Shown piece by piece: positions 44,286 to 53,870 of a DNA stretch of 64,000 bases. Position 1 is the stretch's first letter. The number at the start of each line of letters is the position of its first letter. Made by a program: the position numbers and the translations under genes. Source of the stretch: Salibacterium qingdaonense (GTDB lineage: Bacteria; Bacillota; Bacilli; Bacillales; Marinococcaceae); contig NZ_FOTY01000009.1 of assembly GCF_900114715.1 (NCBI RefSeq), positions 1 to 64,000 of the forward strand, written 5' to 3'. Below the pieces are notes generated by a model that had not been told where the DNA came from, ran no database searches, and saw only the letters and a program-made list of their open reading frames with translations.

Positions 44286-44400
44286 AATGGTTGTAACGGT
44301 GCGCCGTGCACATGCCGGTCCGTTCATTTTTTTAACTTTCGTCTGTCATAATCTCAGGCCTCCTGGCAATAATGAAGAAAAGAGGGAGGCGATACGCACG

Positions 44401-45984
44401 ATGTATGACAAAAACAAGTATCAGCATGAAAAGAAAGAAAACCTGACGAACCGGCAGGGGCATCCGGTCACTGACAACCAGAATACGCGGACCGTAGGAA
44501 ACCGGGGCCCGACAACCCTTGAAAACTATGATTTTCTCGAAAAAATCAGCCATTTTGACCGGGAGAAAATTCCCGAGCGGATCGTGCACGCCCGTGGAGC
44601 CGGAGCGCATGGTTATTTTGAATCCTACGGCATGGTCGGAAAGGAACCGGCATCCACGTATACACGAGCGAAAGTATTTCAGGAAAAAGGAAAGCAGACA
44701 CCGGTGTTTGTCCGGTTTTCGACAGTGAACCACGGCAAGCATTCGCCGGAAACGCTGCGTGACCCGAGGGGGTTTGCGGTGAAATTCTACACCGAAGACG
44801 GAATATGGGATCTTGTCGGTAACAACTTGAAGATTTTTTTCATCCGGGATCCCATCAAGTTTCCTGATTTCGTCCACGCGTTTCAGCCGGATCCGGCGAC
44901 GAACATTCAGGACGGGGAGCGGATCTTTGACTTTATCTCGCAATCGCCGGAAGCGATGCATATGATTACGTTTCTATTTTCGCCGTGGGGCATTCCGGCG
45001 GGGTATAGACATATGCAGGGGTCGGGTGTGAATACGTACAAATGGGTGAATGAAGATGGAGAATCCGTATTGGTGAAGTATCACTGGGAGCCAAAGCAGG
45101 GCATCAAGAATCTGACCCAGGACGAAGCGGACCATATTCAGGGAAAAAATTTCAATCATGCGACCCAGGATTTGTTTGAAGCGATTGATGAGGGCGACTA
45201 TCCGGAATGGGAATTGTACGTGCAGATTATGAGTGATGAGGAACACGCGGAACTGGATTTTGACCCGCTTGATCCGACGAAACTGTGGTATAAAGATAAG
45301 TTTCCGTGGCTGCCGGTCGGTAAAATGGTACTGAACAAGAATCCGGACAACTATTTTGCAGAAGTGGAACAGGCGGCTTTTGGTACCGGCGTACTGGTGG
45401 ACGGCCTTGATTTTTCCGATGACAAGCTCCTGCAGGGGCGCACGTTTTCCTATTCCGACACGCAGCGCTACCGTGTCGGCACCAATTACCTGCAGCTTCC
45501 TATTAATAAACCTGACAAGGAAACTGTTACAAACCAGCAGAAAGGACAGATGGATTACCGGACTGATTATGCCGGCCCCCGCAACCCGCATATTAACTAT
45601 GAACCATCGTTCATCGAAGGGTTGAAGGAACAGCATAATCCGGGAACGGAACATGAGCCTTATGTATCGGGGCGTCTGAAACGTGAATCGATCAAGCGTA
45701 CGAACAACTTCGGCCAGGCCGGTGAAACATACCGCCGTCTCAGTGACTGGGAACGAAATGATCTGATCAACAACCTGGTCAACACGTTAAAAACCTGTCA
45801 CACCGGAATTCAGGAACAAATGATTTCCCTGTTTCATGAATGTGACGAAGAGTACGGCAAAAGGGTGGCTGAAGGGTTGAAGATGGCGGATGAAAATGGA
45901 AGCAGCGGTCCGATTGCGACCGATGGCAGTGAAGAAGCTGTGATGGAAGCGGAAAAAACTGGACATGTGTCGGATCCGTATTAA
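44401..45984 (+). CDS. Monofunctional haem catalase
   Basis: ATG 44401 behind GGGAGG gives 527 residues; the frame is open further upstream without a start signal. The catalytic His63 lies in [15 protein letters not shown], the distal Asn in the [15 protein letters not shown] region, and the haem-ligand Tyr in [15 protein letters not shown]. The enzyme converts hydrogen peroxide to water and oxygen in the cytoplasm. Length sits between KatA (about 480) and spore KatX (about 547) of Bacillus subtilis, so I do not assign a symbol. No PerR box was recognised in the leader, which contains the AAGTGTCC hairpins. Confidence 0.95.
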   Translation: MYDKNKYQHEKKENLTNRQGHPVTDNQNTRTVGNRGPTTLENYDFLEKISHFDREKIPERIVHARGAGAHGYFESYGMVGKEPASTYTRAKVFQEKGKQTPVFVRFSTVNHGKHSPETLRDPRGFAVKFYTEDGIWDLVGNNLKIFFIRDPIKFPDFVHAFQPDPATNIQDGERIFDFISQSPEAMHMITFLFSPWGIPAGYRHMQGSGVNTYKWVNEDGESVLVKYHWEPKQGIKNLTQDEADHIQGKNFNHATQDLFEAIDEGDYPEWELYVQIMSDEEHAELDFDPLDPTKLWYKDKFPWLPVGKMVLNKNPDNYFAEVEQAAFGTGVLVDGLDFSDDKLLQGRTFSYSDTQRYRVGTNYLQLPINKPDKETVTNQQKGQMDYRTDYAGPRNPHINYEPSFIEGLKEQHNPGTEHEPYVSGRLKRESIKRTNNFGQAGETYRRLSDWERNDLINNLVNTLKTCHTGIQEQMISLFHECDEEYGKRVAEGLKMADENGSSGPIATDGSEEAVMEAEKTGHVSDPY

Positions 45985-46021
45985 GAAAAGAAAGAATGGC
46001 AGAAGGGCTTTTTTCAGACCC

Positions 46022-46215
46022 GGGGACACTATCTGTTTGAAAAAAACGCATGAACGGTCGTGGAAACTGTTTTGGGAGACACTATAGTACTGGCCCGGGA
46101 GTTTAGTGTCCCCGGGCACTCCTATTAAGCCACTAATGATTGATTTCAGCAGCTTAGTGTCCACGGAATGATGTTCTGTGGACACTAACGCCTGATCTCA
46201 AGCTGTTAGTGGATA
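46022..46215. repeat. Alternating GTGGACACTA / TAGTGTCCAC cluster B
   Basis: Motif copies lie at about 46022 (GGGACACTAT), 46075 (GAGACACTAT), 46103 (TTAGTGTCCC), 46131 (CACTAAT), 46154 (TTAGTGTCCACGG), 46178 (GTGGACACTAA) and 46205 (TTAGTGGATA). Orientation mostly alternates, with 23-28 bp steps in the right part. The cluster separates the convergent catalase and ZIP genes. Confidence 0.85.
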
Positions 46216-46255
46216 CAGCCAAAACGCTGCTGCAAAAGGCTGTTTCAATCTGTAC

Positions 46256-46303
46256 AAAAACGAAGCTCCCGCCTATCCTGATCAATAGACGGGAGCTTCG
46301 TTT
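46256..46303 (-). terminator. Terminator of the ZIP transporter gene
   Basis: ACGAAGCTCCCG pairs with CGGGAGCTTCGT around a 17-base loop. Read on the minus strand it is followed by TTTTTGT. It works for the ZIP gene and probably also for the plus strand. Confidence 0.8.
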
Positions 46304-46331
46304 GTACCCGGGTTCTTTTGATTATCCTGCC

Positions 46332-47138
46332 TCACCCAAGTGCGACATCCAGTGTCATCATGACAGCAAACCCGATCATGAGACAGATGGAGGAGAGCTG
46401 GACGTACCCGCGTTCCTGGGATCCCGGGATGATTTCTTTGGCGACGACAAAAATCATGGCACCAGCCGCGAAACTCAAGGCATAAGGCAGAACAGGTTCA
46501 ATCATAATAATGGCAAAAGCTCCGATCACAGCCGAAATTGGTTCGACCATACCGGAAAACTGTCCGTACATAAAGCTTTTTCTCCTCGACATCCCTTCCC
46601 GCTGAAGCGGCATGGATACGGCGAGCCCCTCCGGGAAATTCTGAATCCCAATGCCGAGGGCGAGCGCGACGGCCCCGCCGATGGACGCTGTGGTTATATC
46701 ACCGGCAAGAGCCCCGAAAGCAACACCAACCGCCAGTCCTTCCGGTATATTGTGAAGCGTTACGGAAAAGACGAGCAGGGCGGTCCGGTGTTTGGCCTTC
46801 GTGTCTTTGATTTCCGTGAAATACCGTTCATCACGGAGCATCGGCAGCATTCTGTCAACGAGAAGCAGCAGGGCGCCGCCAAGCAAAAAGCCGATGACGG
46901 CCGGAATGTAGCCGGGAACACCACTTTCTTCCGCTCGTTCAATAGCCGGAGACAGAAGGGACCAGAAACTGGCTGCGATCATGACTCCGCCGGCGAATCC
47001 AAGCATGCCGTCCATCACACGGTAATTCGCCCCTTTGGAAAAAAAGACAGCTGACGCACCGAGAGCTGTCATGAACCACGTAAATAAACCAGCCAGCAGC
47101 GCCTGCATAACTGGATGCAGCGATAGAAAGTATTCCAT
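46332..47138 (-). CDS. ZIP-family divalent metal transporter
   Basis: ATG 47138 gives 268 residues (a GTG at 47150 is an alternative). There are about eight helices. The metal-binding helix 4 motif is TLHNIPEGLAVGVAFG and the helix 5 motif QNFPEGLAVSMPL; both His/Asn and Glu positions match ZupT/GufA-type members. It imports zinc or related divalent metals across the membrane. The Lys-rich loop between helices 3 and 4 (RYFTEIKDTKAKHR) lacks the His-rich stretch of eukaryotic members. It stands alone and diverges from the Fur-controlled operon. Confidence 0.92.
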   Translation of the reverse strand: MEYFLSLHPVMQALLAGLFTWFMTALGASAVFFSKGANYRVMDGMLGFAGGVMIAASFWSLLSPAIERAEESGVPGYIPAVIGFLLGGALLLLVDRMLPMLRDERYFTEIKDTKAKHRTALLVFSVTLHNIPEGLAVGVAFGALAGDITTASIGGAVALALGIGIQNFPEGLAVSMPLQREGMSRRKSFMYGQFSGMVEPISAVIGAFAIIMIEPVLPYALSFAAGAMIFVVAKEIIPGSQERGYVQLSSICLMIGFAVMMTLDVALG

Positions 47139-47254
47139 TTTTTTCTCCACTCCCTTAATGTTGATCTATTCATATTTTTTTGCCTTAGGTAAACTTTTAC
47201 ATTCATGCTACTCCTCCCTGTCGAACCCTGTCAAACAAAATACGTTAGATAATA

Positions 47255-47318
47255 TTGACAAACACATCAAAACTGGTAGAATGATAATCGTTATCAGTTA
47301 AGTTGATAATGATTATCA
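47255..47318 (+). promoter_or_regulatory. Promoter with two Fur boxes for yclNOPQ
   Basis: TTGACA (47255-47260) and TAGAAT (47277-47282) are 16 bp apart. Two 7-1-7 Fur boxes follow: TGATAATCGTTATCA (47282-47296) and the perfect TGATAATGATTATCA (47304-47318). Bound Fur-Fe would cover the -10 and transcription start, giving iron repression. Confidence 0.92.
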
Positions 47319-47381
47319 TTTTTAAATTGTGCGCGCAGGTATAAATGATCACTTGAAAAGAAGAGAGAGTATGGGACAACT

Positions 47382-48335
47382 ATGAAAAAAAGATATTTGG
47401 CAGCAGCACTGCTGGTACTGTCCTTTGCCTCGGTCTTTATCGGTGTCACACCGATATCGCCGCTGGACCTGTTTGATTTAACAGAAGACCAGGCCCACAC
47501 CCTCGCAGTCAGTCGTCTGCCGAGGCTGGCAAGCATATTGATCGCAGGGATGAGCATGAGTATCTGCGGTATGATCATGCAGCAGTTAAGCAGAAACAAA
47601 TTTGTATCACCTACGACGGCGGGAACGATGGATTCCGCCAGGCTCGGTATTCTCGTTTCCCTGATGATTTTCAGCAATGCGTCACCACTTGAAAAAGCAG
47701 CAATATCTTTTGCCTTTGCGCTGGCAGGGACGTTTGTATTTATGAAAATTCTCGAACGGATCAAATTCAGAGATACCGTGTTTATACCGCTGGTCGGGTT
47801 GATGTTTGGGAACATTATTGGTTCTGTAACCACTTTTTTTGCATACAAAAACAATATTATTCAGAGCATGTCGTCGTGGCTGCACGGGGATTTTTCAATG
47901 ATTATCAGCGGCCAGTATGAATTGATATATGTCAGTCTCCCCGCTCTTATCCTGGCGTATGCTTTTGCCAACAAATTCACGGTCGCGGGGATGGGGGAAG
48001 ACTTTTCCACCAACCTCGGTCTTGATTACCAGAAAGTAGTCAACATCGGTTTAATCGTCGTGGCGGCTGTTACTTCTGTTGTTGTCCTGACCGCAGGTAT
48101 GATTCCGTTTCTCGGCCTCGTGATCCCAAACATAGTAAGCATCTTCCAGGGGGACAATCTACGGAAAAACCTTCCACATACAGCGCTTCTCGGTGCCGTA
48201 TTCGTATTGTTCTGTGACATACTCGGCCGGGTTATCATTTTTCCATACGAATTATCAATCGGTCTGACCGTCGGGGTGATCGGAAGCGGCATCTTTATTT
48301 ATTTGTTGTTGAGGAGAAAAGCATATGAGTCATAA
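47382..48335 (+). CDS. Siderophore ABC permease YclN
   Basis: The 317-residue FecCD-type permease closely follows Bacillus subtilis YclN: VSRLPRLASILIAGMSMSICGMIMQQLSRNKFVSPTTAGTMD near the N-terminus and GMIPFLGLVIPNIVSI at the coupling region. It has about nine to ten helices. With YclO it forms the heterodimeric channel for ferric petrobactin-type catecholate siderophores, known for the Bacillus subtilis system. The Fur boxes upstream agree with iron uptake. Confidence 0.93.
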   Translation: MKKRYLAAALLVLSFASVFIGVTPISPLDLFDLTEDQAHTLAVSRLPRLASILIAGMSMSICGMIMQQLSRNKFVSPTTAGTMDSARLGILVSLMIFSNASPLEKAAISFAFALAGTFVFMKILERIKFRDTVFIPLVGLMFGNIIGSVTTFFAYKNNIIQSMSSWLHGDFSMIISGQYELIYVSLPALILAYAFANKFTVAGMGEDFSTNLGLDYQKVVNIGLIVVAAVTSVVVLTAGMIPFLGLVIPNIVSIFQGDNLRKNLPHTALLGAVFVLFCDILGRVIIFPYELSIGLTVGVIGSGIFIYLLLRRKAYES

Positions 48336-49275
48336 GGCCAAAATATTCGTGCTGGCCGTGCTTGCTGCAGTTTCCCTGGCGTTGTTCATGTTCCAGGGGG
48401 TGGAAGGAAACTGGAGTTATGTGCTGGAAAGCCGTGGCAAAAAGGTACTGGCCATCAGCTTGACAGGGGCAGCCATCGCATTTTCAACGATTATTTTTCA
48501 GACGCTTACGAACAACCGCATTTTAACACCGAGCATTATCGGGATGGATTCCCTTTACATGCTGACGCAGACGGCCATTATCTTCTTCTATGGATCCGAT
48601 ACACTGACCATTGCGAACAAACAGCTGAACTTTTTCCTTTCGGTTGGTTTAATGATGGTATTTGCCGTGCTTTTGTATAAATTCCTGTTCCGGGGAGAAG
48701 GACGCAATATTTATTTTCTTCTTTTAGTCGGACTGGTCTTTGGCACCTTTTTTGAAAGCATTTCTTCCTTCATGCAGATGCTCATTGACCCGAATGAATT
48801 TCTGATTGTACAGGACCGGATGTTTGCCAGTTTTAACAACGTGCAGACCGAACTGCTGTTGATATCGTGCGTGGGGATGGTTCTGGTGTTTCTTTATTTT
48901 CTGCCGGCTGCGAAATATCTTGATGTTCTGGCTCTTGGCAAAGAACATGCCATTAACCTCGGGGTGAATTACAAGAGCGTAGTAAAACGGCTCCTTCTCG
49001 TTGTTGTTGTACTGATATCCATTGCTACAGCGCTTGTCGGGCCGATTACCTTTCTTGGACTGCTCGTTGCAAACGTTGCCTATGAGTTTATGAAAACGTA
49101 CCGGCATAAACCGTTGATAATAGCAGCCATTCTGATAAGCATTATCGCGCTCGTGGCCGGGCAGATGCTGGTGGAGCGGGTTTTCGCCTTTTCCACAACG
49201 TTAAGTGTCATTGTTAATTTTACCGGCGGTGTCTACTTTATATACCTTCTGTTAAAGGAGAATAGAAAATGGTAA
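48325..49275 (+). CDS. Siderophore ABC permease YclO
   Basis: The start codon lies inside the end of yclN (11-bp overlap). The 316-residue protein is the second FecCD permease. It has TLTNNRILTPSIIGMDSLYML near residue 55 and the coupling sequence VGPITFLGLLVANVAYEFM near 235. It pairs with YclN to form the membrane channel. About nine helices are visible. It overlaps the ATPase start by 7 bp, so the operon is tightly coupled. Confidence 0.93.
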   Translation: MSHKAKIFVLAVLAAVSLALFMFQGVEGNWSYVLESRGKKVLAISLTGAAIAFSTIIFQTLTNNRILTPSIIGMDSLYMLTQTAIIFFYGSDTLTIANKQLNFFLSVGLMMVFAVLLYKFLFRGEGRNIYFLLLVGLVFGTFFESISSFMQMLIDPNEFLIVQDRMFASFNNVQTELLLISCVGMVLVFLYFLPAAKYLDVLALGKEHAINLGVNYKSVVKRLLLVVVVLISIATALVGPITFLGLLVANVAYEFMKTYRHKPLIIAAILISIIALVAGQMLVERVFAFSTTLSVIVNFTGGVYFIYLLLKENRKW

Positions 49276-50024
49276 ACGTGAAGAATTTATTCAAAACATA
49301 CGGAAACCAGACCGTGGTAAGCGACGTGTCCGCAGAGATTGAGCCTGGTAAGATTACTACATTTATCGGGCCGAACGGAGCCGGCAAAAGTACCCTGATG
49401 TCCATGGTGAGCCGGTTGATTGAAAGGGACAGTGGAGACGTGCTGCTGGATCAAAGAGATGTTTCCGGGACGCCGTCGAGAGAGCTTGCCAAGCAGATTG
49501 CCATCCTGAAACAATCCAATGAAATGAATGTCCGGCTGACGGTGGAGGAACTTGTCACGTTCGGCCGTTTCCCCTACTCACAGGGGAGACTTACTTCCGA
49601 AGACCGGCGTTATGTGAAAGAAGCCATCACGTATATGGAACTGGATGAAATGAAGGACAAATTTCTGGATCAGCTGAGCGGCGGCCAGCGTCAGCGCGCC
49701 TTCATCGCTATGGTTATTGCGCAGGATACCGATTATATTCTGCTCGATGAGCCGTTGAACAATCTGGATTTAAAGCACTCGGTCCAGATTATGAAAGTTC
49801 TTCGTCAATTGGTTGATGACCTCGGAAAAACCGTGGTTCTGGTCATACATGATATTAATTTTGCATCCTGTTATTCCGACTATATCATCGCGATGAAAGA
49901 TGGAGAGGTCTTCAAGGAAGGGACTACCGATGAAATCATTGATCGCGAAGTACTGCGGGATATCTATGAGCTGGATATGACGGTTCATCATATCGATCAG
50001 CAGAAAATCTGTGTGTATTTTTAA
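49269..50024 (+). CDS. Siderophore ABC ATPase YclP
   Basis: The 251-residue ATPase has Walker A GPNGAGKST (about 34-42), Q-loop ILKQSNE, signature LSGGQRQRAFIAM, Walker B YILLDEPLNNLD and the switch His in LVIHDINFASCYSD. It powers YclNO. The very short C-terminus (QQKICVYF) is usual for this subgroup. Overlaps yclO by 7 bp. Confidence 0.94.
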   Translation: MVNVKNLFKTYGNQTVVSDVSAEIEPGKITTFIGPNGAGKSTLMSMVSRLIERDSGDVLLDQRDVSGTPSRELAKQIAILKQSNEMNVRLTVEELVTFGRFPYSQGRLTSEDRRYVKEAITYMELDEMKDKFLDQLSGGQRQRAFIAMVIAQDTDYILLDEPLNNLDLKHSVQIMKVLRQLVDDLGKTVVLVIHDINFASCYSDYIIAMKDGEVFKEGTTDEIIDREVLRDIYELDMTVHHIDQQKICVYF

Positions 50025-50109
50025 GTACAAAAAAGGGGGGAGACACAGGTCAACGTCATCATAAAAGAAATCAGATTTCAGGTTTTAAAATAAAAAGGGA
50101 GGAATGAAC

Positions 50110-51141
50110 ATGTTGAAAAAATGGAATTTGATGATCGCAGGAGTGCTGCTTGCTATGGGGATGACCGCTTGCGGAACGGATAACAGTGAGGAAGCCTCCA
50201 GCGGAGAAACATCCGGTACGTCCGGTGACAGCGCCGCCGAAGAGAGTGCATCATCGGAAGGAAACGCAAGTGAAGAAGACGCAAATGGTGAAAGTACCGA
50301 AGCTGAAGAGATAACCGTTTCCCATGAACTGGGAGAAACGACCGTTCCGAAAAATCCGGAAGACGTTGTGGTGTTTGACTTCGGAAGTCTTGATACGCTG
50401 GACACTCTCGGAGTTGATGTAGCAGGATTACCTAAAGGAACGGTGCCGGGCTATTTGAGCCAGTATGACAGCTCCGAGTATGAAAACGCCGGTGGCATCA
50501 AAGAGCCGGATTTTGAAAAGATAGCGGCGATGGAACCCGGCCTCATCATCATCTCCGGAAGACAGTCCGGCGCTTATGAAGAATTGAGTGAGATTGCACC
50601 AACGATTTATATGCAGGTTGATACGCAGAATTACTGGGATTCTTTTGCTTCCAATGCGCAGACACTCGGCGAGATTTTCGGTGAATCAGACCAGGTGGAT
50701 GAGAAACTGGCTTCCATCGAAGATAAAGTAGAGTCCCTTGAAGAAGAAGCTTCTTCCGCTGACGGTGAAGCCCTTGTCGCGCTTGCCAACAACGGGGAAC
50801 TGAGTGCTTATGGTGCGGGCTCCCGGTTTGGTGTCATCCACGATGAATTCGGGTTTGCCCAGGTGGATGAAAACATAGAGACTTCCACGCACGGACAGAG
50901 TGTGTCGTTTGAATACGTGAAAGAAAAGAATCCGGAGTATTTGTTCGTCATTGACCGGACAGCTGTGGTAGGCGGAGATGTGTCTGCTGAAGAAGTGATT
51001 GAAAATGAACTCACCGAACAGACGAAAGCCTATAAGAATGACAATATCGTCTACCTGAATCCGGAGTACTGGTACATTTCCGGTGGCGGTTTGCAATCTG
51101 TGCCCGCCATGGTGGAACAGGCATCAGCTGCTCTCGAATAG
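50110..51141 (+). CDS. Siderophore-binding lipoprotein YclQ
   Basis: ATG 50110 is chosen because GGAGGA is seven bases upstream; ATG 50104 is too close. The 343-residue lipoprotein has the lipobox MTAC, an acidic Ser/Glu linker to about residue 65, and a helical-backbone periplasmic-binding fold with VVVFDFGSLDTLDTLG, KEPDFEKIAAMEPGLIIISGRQSG and a late VYLNPEYWYISGGGLQSV. It captures the ferric siderophore outside the membrane and delivers it to YclNO. The 85-bp gap before it has no terminator. Confidence 0.93.
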   Translation: MLKKWNLMIAGVLLAMGMTACGTDNSEEASSGETSGTSGDSAAEESASSEGNASEEDANGESTEAEEITVSHELGETTVPKNPEDVVVFDFGSLDTLDTLGVDVAGLPKGTVPGYLSQYDSSEYENAGGIKEPDFEKIAAMEPGLIIISGRQSGAYEELSEIAPTIYMQVDTQNYWDSFASNAQTLGEIFGESDQVDEKLASIEDKVESLEEEASSADGEALVALANNGELSAYGAGSRFGVIHDEFGFAQVDENIETSTHGQSVSFEYVKEKNPEYLFVIDRTAVVGGDVSAEEVIENELTEQTKAYKNDNIVYLNPEYWYISGGGLQSVPAMVEQASAALE

Positions 51142-51177
51142 AATGTAACAGGAAAGAGACTGGGTAAAACCAAAAAT

Positions 51178-51216
51178 ACCGAACGATTTCTCAGTGAATC
51201 GTTCGGTATTTTTTTG
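51178..51216 (+). terminator. Rho-independent terminator of the ycl operon
   Basis: ACCGAACGATT (51178-51188) pairs perfectly with AATCGTTCGGT (51197-51207), followed by an eight-T-rich tail. Its stem core CGAACGATT recurs at 51599 and, in part, at 34799. Confidence 0.92.
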
Positions 51217-51314
51217 TTCTGCATCCTGCCATCGCTGTGTTGACAATCTTTATAGGAGCTCTTTTTCATTTGGGATCTGCAGCAGGGCTGTGGCTGATCC
51301 GGGCTGGGGTGCTT

Positions 51315-51512
51315 CCGTGGACACTAACCCGCCCGGGAGCATACCTAGTGTCCACGGAAGTAGTGTTCGTAGACACTGTAACTCTTCTGCCGGCGGTTAG
51401 TATCTATTAATTTCCTCCAAGGGACACTACATTCCGATTTCAACGGCGCAGTGTCCACAACATGATGCTCCGTGGACACTATCATTGAAAAATAAGGGCG
51501 TAGTGTCCAAGG
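51315..51512. repeat. Alternating GTGGACACTA / TAGTGTCCAC cluster C
   Basis: Copies lie at about 51316 (CGTGGACACTAA), 51345 (CTAGTGTCCACGG), 51361 (TAGTGTTCG), 51370 (TAGACACTG), 51397 (TTAGTATCT), 51422 (GGACACTAC), 51450 (CAGTGTCCAC), 51472 (GTGGACACTAT) and 51501 (TAGTGTCCAA). Steps of about 25 bp with alternating orientation prevail. It lies between convergent yclQ and ilvD. Confidence 0.88.
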
Positions 51513-51590
51513 CCTGATAGATGAAAGCGGAAAGAGCTTTTTAATTCCATCCCATAAAAAATAGTCTGGAACAAAACCCGTATAAGATAG

Positions 51591-51630
51591 AAAAATGCCG
51601 AACGATTTAAAAAAATCGTTCGGCATTTTT
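51591..51630. terminator. Strong bidirectional hairpin
   Basis: AAAAATGCCGAACGATTT and its complement pair over 18 bp around AAAA (51591-51630). It has A- and T-runs on both sides and can stop transcripts in either direction. Confidence 0.85.
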
Positions 51631-51644
51631 CGTTGCTGAGACAA

Positions 51645-51830
51645 ACCGCTGCGCCAAAATACTTCGCTTTTACTCCAGAGCACAAGGGCGACATCGATTC
51701 GCCGGGGCTCATCGTGTCTTCTTTGCCGCGGGCACGGCTCAAGCCTCCTCGGAAGAAAATCGCTTCCTGCGGGGTCCCCGAGACTCGTGCTGTTCCCGCA
51801 GGAGTCGAAGCATTTTGGCTCCGCTGCCAT
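51645..51830. repeat. Structured ~185-bp inverted-repeat element
   Basis: The outer arms, GCGCCAAAATACTTCG at 51651-51666 and CGAAGCATTTTGGCTCCGC at 51806-51824, are near-complementary. An inner stem CCTGCGGG/CCCGCAGG lies at 51766-51773 and 51795-51802. No reading frame spans it. It looks like a dispersed non-coding element of the kind found between genes in Bacillaceae, or a MITE remnant; copy number is unknown. Confidence 0.55.
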
Positions 51831-51915
51831 TAGACTGTTGAGCAACGATGCAAGACATTCGTGTTGTCCTCCGCCTATTTTACTTTTGTCCCAGACTCGC
51901 TGCAGTCTCGTTTTT

Positions 51916-53613
51916 CTAGAATAAATTTTCGTCAGTGACGGCGCCTTTTGCGCTGGAGGAGACGAGTTTGGAGTATTTGGCAAGTGCACCGGTTTTGTAG
52001 CGCGGTTCAAATGGTGCGCGGTGGCGGGCACGTTCTTCGAGCTGCTCGTCCGTTACATCAAAGTTGATCTCCTGCGTGTCACTGTCGATGGTGATCGTAT
52101 CTCCGTTTTGCAGCAGGGAGATCGGTCCGCCGGCGGCTGCCTCCGGCGCAAGGTGGCCGATCACAAAGCCGTGGGATCCGCCGGAGAAGCGGCCGTCGGT
52201 AATAAGAGCGACTCTTCCGCCAAGCCCGCGGCCGACAATCATGGACGTGATGGAAAGCATTTCCGGCATCCCCGGTCCACCTTTCGGACCGACATTGCGG
52301 ATCACAAGCACGTCGCCTTCCACAATTTCACCGGCTTCGATGGCTTTTGTTGTTTCGGCTTCACTGTCGTACACTTTGGCCGGTCCTTCGAAACGGCTGA
52401 TTTTCTGGCCTGACATTTTCGCTACCGCGCCCTCGGGAGCAAGGTTTCCTTTCAGCACGACGAGAGGCCCCTGCTGTTTGATCGGATCATGCAGCGGTTT
52501 GATGACGTCCTGGCCTTCTTTCAGGTCTGGTGCATCTTCGAGGTTTTCCGCGAGCGTTTTGCCGGTAACGGTGAGGCAGTCTCCGTGAAGCAGTCCTTCC
52601 TGATGAAGCATTTTCAGCACGGCCGGTACACCGCCTGCTTCATACAGATCCTGCATGACATACTGTCCGCTTGGTTTTAGGTCCGCGATATGCGGCACGT
52701 TTTTGCGGATGCGTTCGAAATCGTCGTACGTCAGGTCGACATCAGCGGAGCGGGCAATCGCGATAAGGTGCAGAAACGCGTTGGTGGAACCGCCGAGTGC
52801 CATCACAACGGTGATCGCATTTTCAAACGCTTCTTTGGTCATGATATCACGTGGATAAATTTCTTTTTCGAGAAGGTCGGTGATCATGGCACCGGCCTGG
52901 CGGCATTCTTCTTTCTTATAATCATAAATGGCAGGTGTAGACGAAGAGCCGGGGATACTCATGCCGAGAGCTTCCACCGCCGCTGCCATTGTGTTGGCAG
53001 TGTACATGCCGCCGCAGGCTCCGGCGCCGGGACAGGCGTTACACTCCACCCGGTGAAGCTGCTTTTCATCAATGGTTCCCTGCTGATACTGCCCGACGGC
53101 TTCAAAGGAAGAGACAAGGTCGATGTCTTTGCCGTCGAGTTTGCCGGGCTGGATGGTTCCTCCGTATACATAAACGGAAGGAAGGTTCATCCGGCCGATG
53201 GAAATCAGGCAGCCCGGTGTGGTTTTATCGCAGGCACCAATGGCTACAAATCCGTCCAGACGTTCCGCGCCGGTGACGGCTTCGATGGAATCCGCGATAA
53301 TGTCCCGGCTCGGCAGGGAATAATTCATGCCATCGTGTCCCATCGAGATACCATCGGAAACAGAAATCGTATTAAAGATCATCGGGGCAGCGCCGCTGTC
53401 GGATGCTCCTGTCTTTGCCGACCGCGCCAGCTCGTCAATATGTATATTACATGGCGTTACTTCTGTCCATGTGCTGGCTACGCCGACCATCGGTTTCTGA
53501 AAATCTTCATCTTCAAAACCTACGGCGCGGAGCATAGCACGGTTCGGAGCCCTGTTGGGATCGTCACTGATTACTTTACTGCGGATGCGCAGGTCTTTGT
53601 TTTCTTCCGTCAT
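51916..53613 (-). CDS. Dihydroxy-acid dehydratase
   Basis: The 565-residue protein carries the family signatures [16 protein letters not shown] and [18 protein letters not shown], whose Cys residues bind the Fe-S cluster, with the Mg-binding Asp and Lys in the first. The C-terminal [25 protein letters not shown] is conserved. It dehydrates dihydroxy-isovalerate and dihydroxy-methylvalerate to the keto acids of valine and isoleucine. No other ilv gene is in the window, so it is a stand-alone locus. Its promoter region has a CodY-like site and no T-box. Confidence 0.96.
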   Translation of the reverse strand: MTEENKDLRIRSKVISDDPNRAPNRAMLRAVGFEDEDFQKPMVGVASTWTEVTPCNIHIDELARSAKTGASDSGAAPMIFNTISVSDGISMGHDGMNYSLPSRDIIADSIEAVTGAERLDGFVAIGACDKTTPGCLISIGRMNLPSVYVYGGTIQPGKLDGKDIDLVSSFEAVGQYQQGTIDEKQLHRVECNACPGAGACGGMYTANTMAAAVEALGMSIPGSSSTPAIYDYKKEECRQAGAMITDLLEKEIYPRDIMTKEAFENAITVVMALGGSTNAFLHLIAIARSADVDLTYDDFERIRKNVPHIADLKPSGQYVMQDLYEAGGVPAVLKMLHQEGLLHGDCLTVTGKTLAENLEDAPDLKEGQDVIKPLHDPIKQQGPLVVLKGNLAPEGAVAKMSGQKISRFEGPAKVYDSEAETTKAIEAGEIVEGDVLVIRNVGPKGGPGMPEMLSITSMIVGRGLGGRVALITDGRFSGGSHGFVIGHLAPEAAAGGPISLLQNGDTITIDSDTQEINFDVTDEQLEERARHRAPFEPRYKTGALAKYSKLVSSSAKGAVTDENLF

Positions 53614-53692
53614 TCATTAACCCTCCCAAGTGATGTTCTATCCTATATAGGTAGATAAGGTTTGTGTATTTTGTGAAAGAAACCTTATTCTC

Positions 53693-53749
53693 ATAATACT
53701 AGGACTCGGACTGACTATCAATTGTATCTTATGACAATGTCAAAAAATT
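53693..53749 (-). promoter_or_regulatory. ilvD promoter with CodY-like site
   Basis: On the minus strand TTGATA (53716-53721) and TATTAT (53693-53698) are 17 bp apart. Upstream, 53735-53749 matches 11 of 15 positions of the CodY motif AATTTTCWGAAAATT. CodY control of branched-chain genes is well known; this site is only moderate. Confidence 0.5.
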
Positions 53750-53870
53750 TCTCCTATTTGTCGTTCTGGCCATCCTGCTGCTTGTTACGACATGTGATGC
53801 CATAAAGATTGTATGTTACTGTAGGATGAAATGGTAAATAAACGATGGAACTAAAGGCGGCTGATGGCAC

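Noticed and set aside
44173-44400. 76-residue N-terminal extension of catalase
   Set aside because: The extension lies in hairpin-rich leader DNA and has no ribosome binding site; the family start matches ATG 44401.
52690-53658. 322-residue plus-strand ORF opposite ilvD
   Set aside because: It is antisense to a clearly real ilvD with Fe-S motifs; the open frame results from GC-rich codon use. The same holds for long frames opposite ndh (34908-36233), catalase and the ZIP gene.
53620-53870. T-box leader for ilvD
   Set aside because: No AGGGTGGNACCGCG box or long stem-loop is visible; a plain promoter with a CodY-like site explains the region.
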